A stretch of DNA of 26,813 bases from CBDUBH01 sp965365345 (GTDB lineage: Bacteria; Bacteroidota; Ignavibacteria; Ignavibacteriales; SURF-24), in assembly GCA_965365345.1 (NCBI GenBank), contig CBDUBH010000047.1, positions 1-26,813 of the forward strand. The letters are read 5' to 3'. Below the pieces are notes generated by a model. That model made no database searches and was not told the DNA's origin. It saw only the letters and a program-made list of their open reading frames with translations. Below, in pieces: positions 24,335 through 26,813 of this stretch; within the stretch, counting starts at the first letter, position 1, and every line of letters starts with the position of its first letter. The position numbers and the translations under genes were made by a program.

Positions 24335-25360
24335 TCATGTTTTCAAAGTGAAAGAAAATTCCGAACCTTTTCCGTATTCACTTTTAACCGAAATTTTTGA
24401 ACCGTGCGCTTCAATAATATGTTTTACGATTGCAAGCCCCAAACCGGTTCCGCCGACTGCACGAGATCTATCTTTATCAACTCTGTAAAATCTTTCAAAA
24501 ATTCTGCCCAGATCTTTTTTGGGAATTCCGATGCCTGAATCTATAACCGAAATTTTTATGAATGATTTTTCATTTTCCAAAATTACTTCGATACTTCCTG
24601 TTTCGGTATATTTTATAGCATTCTGAATCAAATTGTTCATTATCTGCTGAACTCTGTTTTTATCACCGAAAACCTTAACATCTTTTATTAAAGGATTAAA
24701 TTTAAGTTCAAGATTTTTTTGCATGGCAATTCTTTTAAATTCCTGAATGAGCGGCTCTAAAAATTCATTAATAAAAAAGTAGCGGAAACTGAAATTCATT
24801 TCACCTGATTCGATCATTGAAATTTCGATAAGATCGTTAAGTAAAGAATTAAGATTTTGAGTGTGAAAAATTGCTTTGTTCAAAAAGTTAAGATTTACTT
24901 TCGGATCGTGTATTGCTCCATCGTGCAAAGTTTCCAGATAACCCTGAATTGAAAAAATCGGGGTGCGAAGTTCGTGTGAAACATTTCCTAAAAATTCAGT
25001 TCTGACTCGTTCAAGTTTTTTCAGATATTCAATATCATTTTTATTTTTCGCAAACATCAATCTTATTTCGCGCTGAAGCTCCTGCAAATCATTTGAAAGA
25101 ACAATTTCATTTTCACTTTGAAATGAATTATTTCTGATCTTTGAAATTACACTTGTTATAGATTTAATTTCGCGCGCGCGAAATTTTGCAAGCACAAAAC
25201 CAAGTATTACAAATATTGTAAATATTAAAACTGCTGGAATTACATTTTGAAAATCCTGAGGTGAAAAAAACAATATAATTGCGGCAGCTGAAATTGCGGC
25301 AATAAAAAATATTGTAAAATATATAAACGAAAAGTTGAATGATCTTATTTTGTCATTCAA
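24335..25360 (-). CDS. phoR: PhoR-like membrane sensor histidine kinase, TTG start
   Basis: The 341-residue kinase has two membrane helices (about residues 10-32 and 40-60) with almost no periplasmic loop, a short linker, then a complete kinase core: H129 in GNVSHELRTPIFSIQGY, N-box NNLIQNAIKYTE, DSGIGIP, FERFYRVDKDRSR and GGTGLGLAIV. The only start that keeps the membrane helices is TTG at 25358-25360, which overlaps the end of the regulator gene by 8 bp; the nearby ATG is in another frame and stops after three codons. Overlap implies translational coupling with the PhoB-like partner. The short periplasmic part resembles PhoR-type kinases that sense through the membrane or a phosphate transporter, but no pst or phoU gene is in the window, so the phosphate role is not shown. 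Confidence 0.9.
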   Translation of the reverse strand: MNDKIRSFNFSFIYFTIFFIAAISAAAIILFFSPQDFQNVIPAVLIFTIFVILGFVLAKFRAREIKSITSVISKIRNNSFQSENEIVLSNDLQELQREIRLMFAKNKNDIEYLKKLERVRTEFLGNVSHELRTPIFSIQGYLETLHDGAIHDPKVNLNFLNKAIFHTQNLNSLLNDLIEISMIESGEMNFSFRYFFINEFLEPLIQEFKRIAMQKNLELKFNPLIKDVKVFGDKNRVQQIMNNLIQNAIKYTETGSIEVILENEKSFIKISVIDSGIGIPKKDLGRIFERFYRVDKDRSRAVGGTGLGLAIVKHIIEAHGSKISVKSEYGKGSEFSFTLKT

Positions 25361-26045
25361 TTGATTTGAAGCGATAGCCCACTCCCTTTATTGTTTCGAT
25401 AAGATCTGCGTGCTTATCCAATTTTTCTCTTATCTTGCGCACATGAACATCAATGGTTCTTTCAACAACGTAAATATCATTTCCCCAAACATCTTTTAAA
25501 ATTGTTTCACGCGGAAAAACCCTGCCAGGATTTGAAATTAAATAGGATAAAATTTCAAATTCTTTTTTCGGAAGAATTATATTTTCACCATCAACAAAAA
25601 CCATGTAAGAATCACGATTAATTTCGATCGGTCCGTATTTAATAATTTGATTTACTTCTTTTTTATCGGATGAAAAATCACTTTTTCTTAAATTTGCTTT
25701 TACTCTTGCGACAAGTTTTTTCGGTGAGATCGGCTTTCTTATAAAATCATCAGCACCGATTTCAAGTCCTTGAATTTCATCTTGTTCAGATGATTTTGCG
25801 GTCAAAAAAATTACGGGAACAATGGCATATTTTTCAATCTTTCTAATTTTTCTGCAAACTTCGTAACCGTCTAATTTCGGCATCATTACATCAAGAATTA
25901 TCAGATCTGGATTTTCAGAAAGCTTTGTTAAAGCATCTTCACCATTATTTGCGCTTATGACTTCAAAATTTTCGTTTTCAAGATTATACTGGAGAAATTC
26001 AATTATATCCTGTTCATCATCAACGAGTAAAATTTTTGGTTTCAT
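25353..26045 (-). CDS. phoB: PhoB/OmpR-family response regulator
   Basis: The 230-residue protein has a receiver domain (residues 1-120) with D9/D10, phospho-acceptor D52 (LILDVMMP), T82 and K104 (RKP), then a winged helix (about 130-228) with KEFEILSYLISNPGRVFPRETIL, WGNDIYVVERTIDVHVRKIREKL and a terminal GVGYRF motif. It is the usual partner of a PhoR-type kinase and is followed by that kinase with an 8-bp overlap. Its ATG overlaps the stop of the oxidoreductase gene (ATGA). Target genes are not predictable here; the PhoB label describes family resemblance and not a demonstrated phosphate response. Confidence 0.93.
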   Translation of the reverse strand: MKPKILLVDDEQDIIEFLQYNLENENFEVISANNGEDALTKLSENPDLIILDVMMPKLDGYEVCRKIRKIEKYAIVPVIFLTAKSSEQDEIQGLEIGADDFIRKPISPKKLVARVKANLRKSDFSSDKKEVNQIIKYGPIEINRDSYMVFVDGENIILPKKEFEILSYLISNPGRVFPRETILKDVWGNDIYVVERTIDVHVRKIREKLDKHADLIETIKGVGYRFKSIE

Positions 26046-26813
26046 AATTTTATTTCGGAATATTGATTTGCCGATTTGTACATTGCATCAATTATTTTCA
26101 TTCTTAATTCTGCTTCTTTTGAAGTTGAAATAAAAGGATGCAAACCTTTGACCGCACCGATAAAATGCTTGATCTCATTTTCATAAGATTTTCTGATTAT
26201 ATTTTTATCTGAGCCGTAACTTAATGGTGAATAATCAATGTAATCATCTTCAATTTTTTTAAATGCCTGTAAAGGATTAAGTGATGCGTTGCCGTTTTTT
26301 CCGAATGCCGATAAACTTATTTTTTCGTTATCATTTCTTAACGACCAGCTTACTTCCATTGTAAATGAAATAGAATTATCGCAGCGCAAAAGAGATATTG
26401 AGGAATCTTCAACTTCTTTTGTCGTGTTTGAATAATGCTGAGTAGTTACTGATGTAACTTCGGGATAATTCAAAAACCAAAGTGTCAGATCCAGAAGAAC
26501 AACTCCAAGATCCATTAAAACTCCGCCGCCTGCTTCTTCTTTTTTTAATGCCCATTTTTCGCGGGTGCTTTGTCTTTTTACCCAAGATGATTTTACGTAA
26601 AAAAGTTCTCCGATCTCGCCTGAAGTAATTAAACTTTTCATTAAAAGAGAATCAGGACGGAATCTGTGGTTCATCCCGACCATGATATTAGCGTTGTATT
26701 TGCTTGCGGCGTGATTGATTTCTTTGGCTTCATCGTACGAACGTGAAATTGGTTTTTCAACAAAAATATTTGAGCAGCTGTTTACCGCATCAAGTACAAT
26801 TTCGCGATGCGTA
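26042..26813 (-). CDS. Gfo/Idh/MocA-family oxidoreductase, N-terminus off the window
   Basis: The frame stays open to the right edge, well beyond the first internal methionine at 26681-26683, so about 257 residues are visible and the N-terminal Rossmann GxGxxG is outside. The first visible residues read THREIVLDAVNS then NIFVEKPIS, the typical HxxxVLxA...VEKP element of this family, followed by AKEINHAASKYNANIMVGMNHRF. The C-terminal domain has GGGVLMDLGVVLLDLTLWF, the substrate-side block with the GxxxDxGxHxxD-like pattern. These enzymes use NAD(P) to oxidise or reduce sugars and related compounds. The stop overlaps the start of the response regulator (ATGA), placing it at the head of, or within, that operon. 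The substrate is unknown. Confidence 0.88.
   Translation of the reverse strand, partial: THREIVLDAVNSCSNIFVEKPISRSYDEAKEINHAASKYNANIMVGMNHRFRPDSLLMKSLITSGEIGELFYVKSSWVKRQSTREKWALKKEEAGGGVLMDLGVVLLDLTLWFLNYPEVTSVTTQHYSNTTKEVEDSSISLLRCDNSISFTMEVSWSLRNDNEKISLSAFGKNGNASLNPLQAFKKIEDDYIDYSPLSYGSDKNIIRKSYENEIKHFIGAVKGLHPFISTSKEAELRMKIIDAMYKSANQYSEIKL

Noticed and set aside
26042..26683. Start of the Gfo/Idh gene at the first ATG in the window
   Set aside because: The frame continues to the edge with the family's VEKP element upstream of that ATG, so the true start lies outside the window.
1..26813. CRISPR array, tRNA, rRNA or prophage genes
   Set aside because: I looked through the gaps on both strands and saw no evenly spaced repeats, cloverleaf-type sequence or phage-type genes.

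Overview
The window is low-GC DNA (about one third G+C by eye) packed with protein genes. It suggests a free-living, Gram-negative anaerobe or facultative anaerobe of the Bacteroidota/Ignavibacteriota (FCB) type. The reasons are the AT-rich codon use, many starts without a clear Shine-Dalgarno sequence, secreted M16 peptidase pairs, an octaheme cytochrome, and dispersed intergenic repeats of a kind common in that group. The phylum is an inference. No tRNA, rRNA, CRISPR array, transposase or phage gene was seen.

Left block (1-6359, minus strand): a partial multiheme c-type cytochrome of the octaheme tetrathionate-reductase family runs off the left edge. A MarR-type regulator with its own promoter/operator lies immediately upstream of it. 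Next come a two-domain PHP plus aminoglycoside-phosphotransferase-like fusion and a 1057-residue membrane-bound PAS/GAF histidine kinase with no adjacent response regulator.

Plus-strand block (6577-9942): an unrecognised small membrane protein, a Tat-exported DUF362 protein, and a polyferredoxin that looks like NapH fused to NapG. They probably form an electron-transfer module at the membrane.

Middle block (10318-16785, minus): a DUF72 protein, a UmuD-like S24 protein with a TTG start, a soluble PAS-PAS-kinase-receiver hybrid whose ATP-binding domain looks degenerate, and a translationally coupled pair of secreted M16 peptidases (one catalytic, one without the zinc motif). The intergenic gaps around the DUF362, ferredoxin, DUF72 and S24 genes carry three copies of a composite repeat, each just after a stop codon and in the same orientation relative to that gene.

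Right block: a plus-strand NSS (SLC6-type) sodium symporter overlaps a 38-residue MetS-like small subunit that conventional ORF length cut-offs miss. A strong bidirectional terminator separates them from a minus-strand run: Gfo/Idh/MocA oxidoreductase (partial at the right edge), PhoB-like regulator, PhoR-like kinase, glucose-6-phosphate isomerase, PcrA/UvrD helicase and a phosphofructokinase. Residues in the phosphofructokinase point to pyrophosphate rather than ATP as phosphoryl donor. It and the isomerase supply two consecutive upper-glycolysis steps.

I did not find a clearly new defence or mobile system. The best candidates for something undescribed are the post-stop composite repeat family, the NapH-NapG fusion module, the PHP-kinase fusion and the degenerate hybrid kinase.
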